Source: Enterovibrio sp051650965 (GTDB lineage Bacteria > Pseudomonadota > Gammaproteobacteria > Enterobacterales > Vibrionaceae). Taken from it: DNA of 64,000 nt. The translations under genes and the position numbers were made by a program. The DNA lies in assembly GCA_051650965.1 (NCBI GenBank), contig JBOFRL010000041.1, positions 47,173 to 111,172 of the forward strand. Reading direction: 5' to 3'. Of this stretch, positions 43,493 to 53,349 are shown one piece after another (within the stretch, counting starts at the first letter, position 1; each line of letters starts with the position of its first letter). Under the pieces are notes generated by a model that was not told the origin of the DNA, ran no database searches, and worked only from the letters and a program-made list of their open reading frames with translations.

Positions 43493-45559
43493 CTATTTTT
43501 GTAAAAGTGAAATGTCTGCGATGTTCATGAACAGCCCGCGCAGCTGGCTTAACAGCGCCAAGCGGTTGTTTTGCAAGAACTCTTCATCACACATCACCAT
43601 CACGTTTTCAAAGAACGCGTCCACCGCTTCACGCAGCGTCGCAAGCTCGCACAGCGCGCTTTGGTGATCGCCTTTCTCTAGCAGCGGCTTGAGCGTTTGC
43701 ACGAGCGCGGCCACTTTTTCTGCCAATTGTTGCTCGGCAGGCTCAACAAGCAGCGCAAAATCGACTTCTCGCGGCAACGTCGTGCTCGTTTTAGCTAAAA
43801 TGTTGCTAACACGCTTGTTGGCAGCCGCGAGCGCGCCTGCAGCTTCGAGAGTACGAAAATGGCTCACCGCTTTCAAACGCTTATCAAAATCAAGCGGCTG
43901 GCTAAGCGCTTTTGCTTGCACAGCTTGCACCGCGTCAGCGCTAAACCCTTGATCTTGATACCATGCAGGCAGGCGTCCCATAATGAAATCAAACACTTGC
44001 TCTTGAGGATCGCTAGTTGTCAAACGATCTGCAAGCAGCGCATGCGCTTTTTCAATTAAGACTTTTAGATCAAGCGCATAGCCATGCTCGATCAAAATTC
44101 GCAGCACGCCCAGCGCAGCGCGACGCAGCGCAAATGGATCAGAGCCTTTCGGCGCTTGCCCAATGCCAAAAATGCCGACCAGCGTATCGAGCTTGTCAGC
44201 CAGCGCCAGCGCGGCACTGACGCCCTTGCTTGGCAGCGCGTCACTAGCAAAGCGTGGCATGTAATGCTCGTTAAGAGCCAGCGCCACCGCTTCAGGCTCG
44301 CCGTCAAGGCGCGCGTAGTGCATCCCCATCACGCCTTGCGTCTCGGTGAACTCAAATACCATCGAGGTCATCAGGTCGCATTTCGCTAACAGCGCCGCGC
44401 GCTGCGCCAAGGCAACGTCCGCGCCAATTAAGCCCGCAATAAACGCGCTCAGCTCAGTGATACGCTGCGTTTTGTCCTTCAAGGTGCCAAGCTGCTTTTG
44501 AAACACCACGCTTTCAAGACGCTCAAGACGGCTCACCAGCGGCGATTTTTTATCTTGCTCAAAGAAAAACTGCGCATCAGCCAGACGCGGACGCACTACT
44601 TTTTCGTTGCCAGCAATGATAAATTCAGGATGCGCAGACTCAATGTTTGAAACAAAAATAAAGTGAGGCAGCAGTTTTTGCGCGCGATCATACACAGGGA
44701 AATATTTCTGATCCCCTTTCATGGTGTGCACCAGCGCCTGCGGCGGCACTTGCAAAAACTTTTCTTCAAACTGCGCGCGCAGCACGACCGGCCACTCAAC
44801 CAGAGCGGTCACTTCTTCAAGCAGCGCGTCATCAAGATCGGCCTCGCCACCAATTTGCGCAGCTGCCGCTTGAATACCGGCAATAATTTGAGCTTTGCGC
44901 GTTGAAAAATCGGCTTGCACTTTGCCTTTCTCTGCCAAAAGTGACAGATATTCATCAGCATGCGACAAACGCATTTCGCGCTCGCCCATAAAACGGTGGC
45001 CGCGGATGATGCGGTCGCACGCGACACCCATAATTTCACCGTCGATCAGCTCATCGCCGAACAATGCGCATAACGTTTTGATTGGCCTAATGAATAAAAA
45101 TGGCTTGTCGCCCCAGCGCATTGGCTTAGCAATCGGCAGCGCTTTTAACGCGTTGGCCACAAGCTCTAGCACGATCGCTTTTGTGGCAAGGCCAGACTGC
45201 GCTTCTCGAAATAGCAGCCACTCGCCTTTGTCGGTGACAAAGCGATCAGCTTGCGCCACTGTGATGCCAAAACCGCGCGCCCAACCTTCGGCCGCCTTAG
45301 TCGGATTGCCTTGTAAATCAAACGCCACCGCAATCGACGGGCCGCGTTTTTCCACCACTTCATCAGGCTGACTTTCTGCAAGCGCGCTCACGCTAAGCGC
45401 AAGACGGCGCGGTGTTGCGTGCCAAGTGACCGCGTCAAACGTCAAACGTGCGCCAGTCAGCTCTTTTGCGAAATTGTCGGCAAACGCCTGTGCCAAAACG
45501 CGCAGCTGCTTAGGCGGCAGCTCTTCACAGCCGAGCTCAACTAAAAAATTTTTCGCCAT
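43493..45559 (-). CDS. glyS: Glycyl-tRNA synthetase, beta subunit
   Basis: Beta subunit of the bacterial alpha2beta2 glycyl-tRNA synthetase; binds tRNA-Gly. Start ATG at 45559 (MAKNFLVELGCEELPPKQL, the family start), 688 residues against 689 in E. coli. The HD-like domain and C-terminal anticodon-binding helices lie in the second half. The gene begins one base after the glyQ stop, with its ribosome binding site in the end of glyQ. Confidence 0.96.
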   Translation of the reverse strand: MAKNFLVELGCEELPPKQLRVLAQAFADNFAKELTGARLTFDAVTWHATPRRLALSVSALAESQPDEVVEKRGPSIAVAFDLQGNPTKAAEGWARGFGITVAQADRFVTDKGEWLLFREAQSGLATKAIVLELVANALKALPIAKPMRWGDKPFLFIRPIKTLCALFGDELIDGEIMGVACDRIIRGHRFMGEREMRLSHADEYLSLLAEKGKVQADFSTRKAQIIAGIQAAAAQIGGEADLDDALLEEVTALVEWPVVLRAQFEEKFLQVPPQALVHTMKGDQKYFPVYDRAQKLLPHFIFVSNIESAHPEFIIAGNEKVVRPRLADAQFFFEQDKKSPLVSRLERLESVVFQKQLGTLKDKTQRITELSAFIAGLIGADVALAQRAALLAKCDLMTSMVFEFTETQGVMGMHYARLDGEPEAVALALNEHYMPRFASDALPSKGVSAALALADKLDTLVGIFGIGQAPKGSDPFALRRAALGVLRILIEHGYALDLKVLIEKAHALLADRLTTSDPQEQVFDFIMGRLPAWYQDQGFSADAVQAVQAKALSQPLDFDKRLKAVSHFRTLEAAGALAAANKRVSNILAKTSTTLPREVDFALLVEPAEQQLAEKVAALVQTLKPLLEKGDHQSALCELATLREAVDAFFENVMVMCDEEFLQNNRLALLSQLRGLFMNIADISLLQK

Positions 45560-45560
45560 A

Positions 45561-46502
45561 TTAATTGTCCCCAAGCTGCGTAGCGGTGGCCACGGGTTGT
45601 ACTTTTAACATTGGAAAGCCTAGCGCTTCGCGTGAGGCGTAGTACGCCTGTGCGACCGCTTTAGTTAAGTTTCTGATCCGCAAAATATAATTTTGACGCT
45701 CAGTGACCGAAATCGCCTTGCGCGCGTCAAGCAGGTTAAAAGCGTGCGCGGCTTTTAAAATGCGCTCATACGCAGGTAGCGGTAGCGGTTTTTCTAATTG
45801 TAACAATGCGTTACTTTCTTTTTCACACTGATCAAAAAAGGCGAATAAGAAGTCGACATCGGCGTGTTCAAAGTTATAAGTCGACTGCTCCACCTCGTTT
45901 TGGTGGAAAATGTCACCGTAGGTCACTTTGCCAAACTGGCCGTCAGTCCACACTAAATCATAAACAGAATCAACGCCTTGAATGTACATCGCCAAGCGCT
46001 CAAGCCCATAAGTGATCTCACCTGTTACAGGTTTACACTCAAGGCCGCCAACTTGTTGAAAATACGTAAATTGCGTCACTTCCATGCCGTTCAGCCACAC
46101 TTCCCAGCCCAGCCCCCACGCGCCAAGCGTCGGGTTTTCCCAGTTATCTTCAACAAAACGGATGTCGTGCACACAAGGGTCGATGCCTAAAACGCGCAGC
46201 GAGTCCAGATAGAGCTCTTGAATGTTGTCAGGAGAAGGCTTGAGGATGGTTTGAAACTGATAGTAATGTTGTAAACGGTTTGGATTTTCGCCATAACGGC
46301 CGTCAGTTGGGCGGCGCGAAGGCTGCACATAAGCGGCGGCAATCGGCTCAGGCCCTAGCGCACGCAGGCAGGTCATCGGGTGCGAGGTTCCCGCCCCAAC
46401 TTCCATATCTAGCGGCTGAACAATGGTACAACCTTGCTCGGCCCAATAATCTTGCAGCGCGAGGATCATGCCCTGAAAAGTTTTCACATTAAATTTTTGC
46501 AT
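45561..46502 (-). CDS. glyQ: Glycyl-tRNA synthetase, alpha subunit
   Basis: Catalytic alpha subunit (class II fold) forming glycyl-adenylate. The chosen ATG at 46502 (MQKFNVKTFQG) matches E. coli GlyQ; the directly preceding ATG is equally possible. 313 residues. Conserved QGCTIVQPLDMEVGAGTSHP and NPNRLQHYYQFQ (motif 2) and GLERLAMY (motif 3) are seen. Slightly longer C-terminus than E. coli. Cotranscribed with glyS. Confidence 0.97.
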   Translation of the reverse strand: MQKFNVKTFQGMILALQDYWAEQGCTIVQPLDMEVGAGTSHPMTCLRALGPEPIAAAYVQPSRRPTDGRYGENPNRLQHYYQFQTILKPSPDNIQELYLDSLRVLGIDPCVHDIRFVEDNWENPTLGAWGLGWEVWLNGMEVTQFTYFQQVGGLECKPVTGEITYGLERLAMYIQGVDSVYDLVWTDGQFGKVTYGDIFHQNEVEQSTYNFEHADVDFLFAFFDQCEKESNALLQLEKPLPLPAYERILKAAHAFNLLDARKAISVTERQNYILRIRNLTKAVAQAYYASREALGFPMLKVQPVATATQLGDN

Positions 46503-46639
46503 CATAAAATACGTGCGATCGTCTGCGATAAAGAAGCTACGATTATACTCAAACGTTGTTAAGATGCGAGTTTCAGCGCGGCGCGGCGCGATAGAAAAAA
46601 TCTGTGCTTTTTTAGCAAAAAGCTGCGCGCGGTAGCTGC

Positions 46640-46900
46640 TTACGCTTTAGGTTTGGTTGTGCCTTTACAGATCAGGTAACGGTAGGGCGCGTGCTCTGAC
46701 TGCTGCGACACAAGCTCATGATCCATAAAGCGGCAAAAGCTTGGAATATCACGCGTTGTCGCAGGATCGTCGGCTATAACCTGCAAAGTTTCACCATCTT
46801 CAATATCACGGATAGCCTTTCGCACCATCATCACAGGCTCAGGACAGCGCAGGCCGGTCACGTCCAGCTGGTGCGGCATTTTTGCCAATTTATCGCTCAT
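46640..46900 (-). CDS. tusA: Sulfur carrier protein TusA
   Basis: Small sulfurtransferase relay protein that passes sulfur from IscS towards 2-thiouridine in tRNA wobble positions; also supplies molybdenum cofactor synthesis. ATG at 46900 after AAAGG; 86 residues. Signature LDVTGLRCPEPVMMVRKAI with active Cys ~20, and 'DDPATTRDIPSFCRF' later on. It follows glyQ loosely; no shared operon evident. Confidence 0.93.
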   Translation of the reverse strand: MSDKLAKMPHQLDVTGLRCPEPVMMVRKAIRDIEDGETLQVIADDPATTRDIPSFCRFMDHELVSQQSEHAPYRYLICKGTTKPKA

Positions 46901-47019
46901 TGAGCCTTTCACCACCATTTTGTAAAAATTGGCGCTAAAACTACAATAATCCCCCTCACAAATAAATCTTTTTTATATAAATTTCTAAGCGTGAAAAATT
47001 TGCAAAAAATCGCCATCCA

Positions 47020-47050
47020 CAAAAAAGGCCTCGCGCAGCAAGACCTTAAT
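47020..47050 (-). terminator. Terminator of hslO
   Basis: On the minus strand an imperfect AAGGTCTT...GAGGCCTT hairpin is followed by a T-run (A-run at 47021-47026). It begins about 20 bp after the hslO stop codon. Confidence 0.65.
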
Positions 47051-47070
47051 GTGTTGAAAAAATGGCAAAA

Positions 47071-47940
47071 TCAGTGCAGCGTTTTATTGATTATCGGCGC
47101 AAAAATCTCTTTAAGCTGCAGCGGCTCAAAGCGAAACGCTTTTCCGCAATAGTCGCAGTCCAACGTTAGCGAGCCATCTTCTAGCTGCATCGCCGCCACT
47201 TCACTCTCGCCAATCGCCTGCAAAGCGAGCGCGCTGCGCTCAGGCGAGCAGGTGCACGCGTAGCTCACCGCAGCGGGCTCAAACAATTTCACGTGCTCTT
47301 GGTGATAGAGGCGATACAGCAGCGTGTTAGCATCCAAGGTAAACAGCTCTTCATCTTTGATAGTCTGCGTCAGCTGCACTAAATGCTCGAACTCATTGTT
47401 GTCACAGTTATTTTCTGGCAAAACTTGCAGTAACATACCCGCTGCTACAGGTTTACCGTCGATGCTACCAGCGCGCAGCCACAGTTTGGTTTTGAGCTGC
47501 TCGGAGCGCTCGAAATACTCCTCAAGGCAAGCCTCAAGGCTGTCATGCTCGATTGAAACAATGCCTTGATATCTATCGTTTTTATCTGAAATAAGGGTGA
47601 TAGTCATCTGCCCCTTACCCAGCAAACTTGGCAAAGAGGTGTTCGTTGGCAGATCGGCGCTCCAGCGAGCGGTGCCGCGCATCACTTGCTCATGGGTGGC
47701 ATTGATCACCAGCAGCGACACAGGGCCATCCCCTTGAATTTGCACAGTAATTTGACCTTGAAATTTCAAAGTAGCCGCCAAAAGCGACGTCGCCGCCATC
47801 ATTTCGCCAAGCAGCTGCGCGATAGGCTGTGGATAGGGCTTTCCTTGTATAAGACTTTGATAAGAATCAGAAAGCTGAACTAACTCACCACGCACGTTGG
47901 CATTTTCAAACAAATAGCGGTGCAAAGAATCAAAAGCCAT
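47071..47940 (-). CDS. hslO: Redox-regulated chaperone Hsp33
   Basis: Cytoplasmic holdase activated by oxidative stress through loss of zinc. 289 residues (E. coli 292). The C-terminal redox switch is CTCSPER (~236) and CDYCGKAF (~268), the CxC...CxxC zinc centre. The N-terminal 'RYLFENANVRGELV' and 'QIQGDGPVSLLVINA' are typical. Paired with hslR on the same strand. Confidence 0.95.
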   Translation of the reverse strand: MAFDSLHRYLFENANVRGELVQLSDSYQSLIQGKPYPQPIAQLLGEMMAATSLLAATLKFQGQITVQIQGDGPVSLLVINATHEQVMRGTARWSADLPTNTSLPSLLGKGQMTITLISDKNDRYQGIVSIEHDSLEACLEEYFERSEQLKTKLWLRAGSIDGKPVAAGMLLQVLPENNCDNNEFEHLVQLTQTIKDEELFTLDANTLLYRLYHQEHVKLFEPAAVSYACTCSPERSALALQAIGESEVAAMQLEDGSLTLDCDYCGKAFRFEPLQLKEIFAPIINKTLH

Positions 47941-47956
47941 GTAAACCTCGTTGGCA

Positions 47957-48367
47957 TCAATCGATACTGTTTTTAAAATTGATCAAGTCGCGGCGCTGCT
48001 TTTTATCGGGGCGACGTTTAGGACTTGGATTATGTGCAAGCAAAGCGCGCTCTAACGCACGCTGGTCACGCTTAGCTATACTTTGTTGCGTTTCTTGATA
48101 CATTGTCTGCGCATGTGTCGCGCAGCGTCTATGTTCTTCTAACTTTTCAATGCGGACAATTTTTTCAATTTCGCCTTGACGAATGCTGAGAATTGCGCCA
48201 ACTTCAACGGTTTTTCCTGGCTTAATCCGCTGATTATTATAATGAACTTGCCCACCAAGGATCATGTCTCTTGCAATAGAGCGCGTTTTATAAAATCGAG
48301 CCGCCCATAGCCACTTATCAAGCCTTATCGGAGGAGCAACGTCGGGCATGCTACTTTTTGCTTTCAC
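47957..48367 (-). CDS. hslR: Heat shock protein 15, ribosome-associated
   Basis: S4-domain RNA-binding protein that recycles stalled free 50S subunits carrying a nascent chain. Start taken as GTG at 48367 with GAGG nine bases upstream; the ATG 6 codons further in is the alternative. 136 residues. S4 motif IRLDKWLWAARFYKTRSIARDMILGGQVHYN; basic C-terminus PKRRPDKKQRRD. Upstream neighbour of hslO, the conserved pair, and next to the gsp operon as in Shewanella. Confidence 0.93.
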   Translation of the reverse strand: MKAKSSMPDVAPPIRLDKWLWAARFYKTRSIARDMILGGQVHYNNQRIKPGKTVEVGAILSIRQGEIEKIVRIEKLEEHRRCATHAQTMYQETQQSIAKRDQRALERALLAHNPSPKRRPDKKQRRDLINFKNSID

Positions 48368-48823
48368 AAACTTATTCCTCAACAAGAGATCATTGATAAA
48401 CAAAAAATTTAACTAATAACTGCAACATTTCATTTTTTAAACAACTAACATGGGGGGGGATCAGCTATTTTCAAGTAAGCCAACTTTGTGCGGTGAATTC
48501 AAAAGTCGTTGGCTTGTCTAAATTGTGTTAGTAATGAATAACTTGCACAGTTATCAAGAAAGTTGACTCATAAAGTAAAAAGGCAACAACTTATTTCTAA
48601 TTAACTCGATAGAGTAGAAAAATAGCGCAACAAGAGGTGTAGTAAGCAATGATCAATGTTTGATTTCACAAATCAAATAACATGCTCATGTATAACAATT
48701 ATTGACTAGCTGAGGATCCAACCTGCTACAGCAATAAATATTTATTGCGCGAACTTTAATTTGCTCGGCAACGGTGAATTCTTTGAATTACTACGGATAG
48801 CAATCAAATACTCAGGGTGAATT
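48368..48823. other. Intergenic region upstream of gspC
   Basis: About 455 bp between the divergent hslR and gspC genes. It includes a run of eight G (48452-48459) and a long-loop inverted repeat AAGCCAAC / GTTGGCTT (48477-48484 and 48508-48515) that may be an operator. The heat-shock promoter of hslR-hslO should lie at the left. No gene seen. Confidence 0.4.
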
Positions 48824-49765
48824 TTGATAAAAATGGTTTCAGTTAAAATAAAGCCGCTTGCAGCACAAAATTTTCGTGTTGGCAGGCAGACGCCCATCAT
48901 CGTGGCGCGAGTTATTACTGTCATTTTGCTCATCTTAAGCGCATGGGCATTAGGTCGCATCGCATGGAGCTTTATAAGCCCAGCGCCATCCGCGCAGACA
49001 GCAAAGAGCAAGCCAAAAGCTGCTCCCCCACCGCCGCCACCTTCTGCGCCAAGCTACCAAATTGGGCAGCTGATCAAGCAGAACTTTTTCGGCAAATACG
49101 AGGCTGATGACCCTTCCGCTGATCTTTCTGGCGCGCCGCGAACCAAGCTTAACCTGACTCTCGTTGGCGTCGTTGCCAGCACAGAGCCAAATCAAGGCAT
49201 CGCAATCATCGCGAATGGCGAATTGCAAGAGTCCTACACCGTTGGCGACCAGATCAAAGGCTCCCAAGCAACGCTGGCGCAGGTCCTTCGCGACCGCATC
49301 GTGATCAGAAATTCCGGTGTCGATGAGATCTTGTTTTTCGCTGGCGCAGACGCCGAGTCTGCAATCGCGCCAGGCGTGCTACCAACAATGACAAGCGGCA
49401 ACAATGCCACCACGGCCGCCAGTCGCGCCAGACCTGCTAAAGCACCAGCAGGCAACAACAGACAACTTGATCAAATAAAACAAGAGATCTTAAAAAATCC
49501 CCAATCGCTGCTGAAATACATCACGCTATCCATGCAGCGAAACGGTGAAAAACTAGTTGGTTACCGCGTTTCCCCTGGCGCTGACAAACGTCTTTTTGCG
49601 CAAGCTGATTTAAAAGACGGCGATATCGCAACTGAAATAAACGGAGTCAATTTAACCGATTCCGCTGAACTTACACAAATTTGGCAAAATTTATCCGATG
49701 CCACGGAGATAAACTTGACAGTGCTTCGCAATGGTCAAGTTCATAAGGTGTATATCGGTCTGTAG
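48824..49765 (+). CDS. gspC: Type II secretion protein GspC
   Basis: Inner-membrane protein linking the assembly platform to the GspD secretin. Start set at TTG 48824 behind AGGGTGA; ATG at 48833 is the alternative. 313 residues: one membrane helix (~27-50), proline-rich linker (APPPPPPSAPS), HR domain (~75-170; LTLVGVVASTEPNQGIAII) that binds GspD, and a C-terminal PDZ domain (~225-313; YRVSPGADKRLF...DLKDGDIATEINGV). First gene of gspCDEFGHIJKLMN. Confidence 0.93.
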   Translation: MIKMVSVKIKPLAAQNFRVGRQTPIIVARVITVILLILSAWALGRIAWSFISPAPSAQTAKSKPKAAPPPPPPSAPSYQIGQLIKQNFFGKYEADDPSADLSGAPRTKLNLTLVGVVASTEPNQGIAIIANGELQESYTVGDQIKGSQATLAQVLRDRIVIRNSGVDEILFFAGADAESAIAPGVLPTMTSGNNATTAASRARPAKAPAGNNRQLDQIKQEILKNPQSLLKYITLSMQRNGEKLVGYRVSPGADKRLFAQADLKDGDIATEINGVNLTDSAELTQIWQNLSDATEINLTVLRNGQVHKVYIGL

Positions 49766-49793
49766 CCTGTTTTGGCTGTAAACGGAGAGCAAA

Positions 49794-51827
49794 GTGAATA
49801 CGTGGAAAAAACGTAAAACATGGTTGATTGCCAGTGTGCTAGCGGCACACAGCTTCGGTGCTTTTGCAGCTGAATACAGCGCAAGCTTTAAAGGTATCGA
49901 AATCCAAGAATTCGTTGACATTGTCAGTCGCAATTTGTCCAAAACGATCGTCGTCGATCCGGCGGTGCGCGGCAAAATCAACGTTCGAAGTTACGATGTT
50001 CTTAACCAAGAACAATATTACCAATTCTTCCTTAGCGTTTTATCTGTCTACGGCTTTACCGTGGTCGAAGGCGACAACGGGCTTCTAAAAGTGATGCCCT
50101 CTAAAAATGCTAAGCAGGACTCTATTCCAGTGTTAGGTGGTAAAGAGCCTGCAACCGGCGACATGGTTATCACGCGCGTCATTTCAGTCAAAAACGTCTC
50201 GGTGCGCGAGCTTTCGCCGCTGCTGCGCCAGCTGATTGATAATGCTGCAGAAGGTAACGTGGTCCATTATGATCCCGCTAACATTTTGATGATAACGGGA
50301 CGCGCAGCGGTCGTTAATCGCTTAGCCGACATCATTACCCGCGTCGACCAAGCCGGTAACACCGAAGTTGACGTTGTGCAGCTTGAGCATGCAGCCGCCT
50401 CGGAAATTGTCCGCATCGTTGAAAAACTCAACAAACAAGTCGGCGGCGGAGCCAACAACTCTGCCATGTTGCAGCCAACCTTTGTCGCCGACGAGCGTAC
50501 CAACGCAGTGCTGATCTCAGGCGAGCCTAAAGTGCGCGATAGAATAAAAAGACTCATTCGCCAGCTTGATAGAGAGATGGCGACAACCGGCAATAACCGC
50601 GTGCTTTATCTGCGCTATGCCAATGCTGAAGATGTCGTGAGCGTGCTGCAAGGCGTCTCTGACAATCTCGTCGCCGAAAAACAAGGCGGCGCAGCCAAAG
50701 CGGCTCCACAAGCGGCGTCAGATGTGAAAATTTCGGCGCACAAAGGCACCAACTCGCTGGTGATCACAGCGCCACCCGATATTATGAAAGCGCTAGAAAG
50801 CGTGATAGCTCAGCTCGATATTCGCCGCGCGCAAGTATTGATTGAAGCGATGATCGTCGAAATGTCAGAAAGTGATGGCGCAAACTTAGGTGTGCAATGG
50901 GGCTCGCTTGAAGGCGGCGGCATTCAGTTTGGCAACACCGGCGTGCCAATTACGAACTACTTAGCAGCACAAGAGCAAGCTAAAGATGTCGTCACAAACG
51001 AATCGCGTCTTGATAGCAATAACAACGTGATTACCGTGCCGAAAACAGAAGCCGGTGACCCTAGCGCAATCGCCAAAGTGCTTGGCGGCGTAAGTGGCAT
51101 GGCGGCAGGTATCGTGCTTGGCGACTGGACAGCGCTGGTCACGGCAGTTTCCTCAAACAGCGACTCCAACATTTTGTCATCACCGAGTTTGATGGTGCTT
51201 GATAACCAAGAAGCGACATTCACCGTTGGTGAGGAAGTCCCTGTTATTACTGGCTCAAAAACCGGTTCTAACAATGACAACCCATTCCAAACCATTGAGC
51301 GTAAAGATGTGGGCGTTAAGCTCAAAATCACGCCACAAATCAACGAAGGCGACTCAGTACTGCTCAAAATCGAGCAAGAGATCTCCAACGTGCTCGGTGC
51401 AAGTGGCGCGGTCGACATTCGCTTTGGTAAGCGTCAGCTTTCAACGTCAGTGCTCGCTAGCGATAAGCAAATGATTGTTCTAAGTGGACTTTTAGACGAG
51501 CAGACCAATGAAAGTGAGCAAAAAGTTCCCATTTTAGGTGACATTCCTCTGCTTGGACATTTCTTCAAATCCACAGCATCAGGGAAAACTAAGCGTAACT
51601 TAATGCTGTTTATTAAACCAACTATCATTCGCACCGGTCTAACTGCCGATGGCATTACTCAGCGCAAATACAATTACATCCGCGCAGAGCAAATTTATCG
51701 TGCACAAGATGGTGTAAAATTGATGCCCAACGCCAGTGTTCCCACGCTGCCTGAGTATGGCGCAACTTCACCAACCCAAAGCAGTGTGCCCGCTGAAGTT
51801 CGTCTTATTATGGATAAGTTGAGGTAA
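49794..51827 (+). CDS. gspD: Type II secretion secretin GspD
   Basis: Outer-membrane secretin channel for folded exoproteins. GTG start with GGAGAG upstream. 677 residues: signal peptide (residues 1-24, ending FAA|E), N0 domain (YSASFKGIEIQEFVDIVSRNL), N1-N3 domains (VDVVQLEHAAASEIVRIVEKLN, RVLYLRYANAEDVVSVL), then the secretin core (VLIEAMIVEMSESDGANLGVQW; VPILGDIPLLGHFFKS) and an S domain (~residues 620-677) for pilotin binding. Confidence 0.96.
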   Translation: MNTWKKRKTWLIASVLAAHSFGAFAAEYSASFKGIEIQEFVDIVSRNLSKTIVVDPAVRGKINVRSYDVLNQEQYYQFFLSVLSVYGFTVVEGDNGLLKVMPSKNAKQDSIPVLGGKEPATGDMVITRVISVKNVSVRELSPLLRQLIDNAAEGNVVHYDPANILMITGRAAVVNRLADIITRVDQAGNTEVDVVQLEHAAASEIVRIVEKLNKQVGGGANNSAMLQPTFVADERTNAVLISGEPKVRDRIKRLIRQLDREMATTGNNRVLYLRYANAEDVVSVLQGVSDNLVAEKQGGAAKAAPQAASDVKISAHKGTNSLVITAPPDIMKALESVIAQLDIRRAQVLIEAMIVEMSESDGANLGVQWGSLEGGGIQFGNTGVPITNYLAAQEQAKDVVTNESRLDSNNNVITVPKTEAGDPSAIAKVLGGVSGMAAGIVLGDWTALVTAVSSNSDSNILSSPSLMVLDNQEATFTVGEEVPVITGSKTGSNNDNPFQTIERKDVGVKLKITPQINEGDSVLLKIEQEISNVLGASGAVDIRFGKRQLSTSVLASDKQMIVLSGLLDEQTNESEQKVPILGDIPLLGHFFKSTASGKTKRNLMLFIKPTIIRTGLTADGITQRKYNYIRAEQIYRAQDGVKLMPNASVPTLPEYGATSPTQSSVPAEVRLIMDKLR

Positions 51828-51831
51828 TTAG

Positions 51832-53349
51832 ATGGAAAGCAGTACTATCCCAAATGATGAAGAGATTGTGTCGAGTGCGCATGGGATAACCCGCCTTCCG
51901 TTTAGCTTTGCCAAGCGGCAAGGCGTCGCGGTAGAGCGCACAGACCAAGGCTGGATACTCTACTACCGCGATGAGCCAAAGCCGGCCGTGTTCGCCGAAG
52001 TGCGGCGCGTGCTAGGCTGCAGCTTTATCACCGAGCAACTAAGCGACGCCGAGTTTGAGCCGCGCTTAGCACAGCTTTACGAGAGAGACTCTTCCGAAGC
52101 GCAACAATTAATGGAAGATATCGGTTCTGATGATGACTTTTTTGCCCTCGCAGAAGAGTTGCCACAAAACGAAGATCTTCTCGAGTCGGAAGACGATGCG
52201 CCAATTATCAAGCTTATCAACGCGATGCTTGGTGAGGCGATCAAAGAAGGGGCGTCAGATATTCACATTGAGACCTTCGAAAAAACGCTTTCGATCCGCT
52301 TTCGTGTTGACGGCGTGTTGCGTGAAGTTCTCAGCCCAAGCCGCAAACTGGCGCCGCTGCTGGTTTCGCGTATTAAAGTTATGGGTAAGCTCGACATTGC
52401 AGAAAAACGGGTTCCACAAGATGGCCGGATTTCGCTGCGCATTGGCGGGCGAGCGGTGGACGTGCGGGTATCAACCATGCCGTCCTCACATGGCGAGCGC
52501 GTGGTGCTGCGTCTTCTCGATAAAAACGCAACCAAGCTGAGCCTTGAAAGTTTGGGCATGACGCCTTCGATTAAAGAAGGGTTCCAAGTGCTGCTTAAAC
52601 GTCCGCACGGCATTTTGCTCGTAACAGGTCCTACAGGTTCGGGTAAATCGACCACGCTGTACGCGGGGATCACCGAGCTTAATGGCCCTGAGCGCAACAT
52701 TTTGACCGTTGAAGATCCTATCGAATTTGACATCGAAGGGATCGGCCAAACTCAGGTGAACGCCAAGGTTGAGATGACATTTGCGCGCGGCCTGCGTGCC
52801 ATGCTCCGTCAAGACCCCGACGTGGTAATGGTCGGTGAAATTCGTGACTTAGAAACGGCGCAAATCGCCGTGCAAGCGTCGCTCACCGGTCACTTAGTAA
52901 TTTCTACACTGCATACCAACACATCCGTTGGCGCAATCACGCGGATGCGTGATATGGGGATCGAGCCATTTTTGATCTCCTCGTCGCTGCTTGGCGTGCT
53001 GGCGCAGCGCTTGGTGCGCAGACTGTGCAACGAGTGTAAAGAGCCTTACGAGGCCGATGAGCAAAGTCGTGTTTGGTTTAACGCAAAAGAGGGCGAGTCG
53101 GTCACCCTTTATCGCCCTGTGGGCTGTAAAGCGTGTAACCAGAAAGGATATCGCGGCCGTACCGGTATCCATGAGCTTCTTACCGTTGATCCAAAAGTAC
53201 AAGAACTGATCCACACTGATGCTGGCGAGCAGGCGATTGAAGCTTACGTACGTGAAACCTCCAACAATATTCGTGGTGATGGTTTATCTAAAGTGCTGCT
53301 TGGCATCACCACACTTGAAGAAGTGTTGCGTGTGACTCGGGAGGGATAA
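51832..53349 (+). CDS. gspE: Type II secretion ATPase GspE
   Basis: Cytoplasmic hexameric ATPase that powers pseudopilus assembly. 505 residues: N1E domain binding GspL, then catalytic core with Walker A GPTGSGKSTTL (~264), Asp box, Walker B DPDVVMVGEIRD (~325), His box GHLVISTLHTN, and a zinc-binding tetracysteine (CNEC at ~400, CKAC at ~432) specific to this family. TAATGG overlaps gspF start. Confidence 0.97.
   Translation: MESSTIPNDEEIVSSAHGITRLPFSFAKRQGVAVERTDQGWILYYRDEPKPAVFAEVRRVLGCSFITEQLSDAEFEPRLAQLYERDSSEAQQLMEDIGSDDDFFALAEELPQNEDLLESEDDAPIIKLINAMLGEAIKEGASDIHIETFEKTLSIRFRVDGVLREVLSPSRKLAPLLVSRIKVMGKLDIAEKRVPQDGRISLRIGGRAVDVRVSTMPSSHGERVVLRLLDKNATKLSLESLGMTPSIKEGFQVLLKRPHGILLVTGPTGSGKSTTLYAGITELNGPERNILTVEDPIEFDIEGIGQTQVNAKVEMTFARGLRAMLRQDPDVVMVGEIRDLETAQIAVQASLTGHLVISTLHTNTSVGAITRMRDMGIEPFLISSSLLGVLAQRLVRRLCNECKEPYEADEQSRVWFNAKEGESVTLYRPVGCKACNQKGYRGRTGIHELLTVDPKVQELIHTDAGEQAIEAYVRETSNNIRGDGLSKVLLGITTLEEVLRVTREG

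Noticed and set aside
44084..45371. Plus-strand frames inside glyS
   Set aside because: Antisense shadows of a conserved synthetase gene; no start signals.
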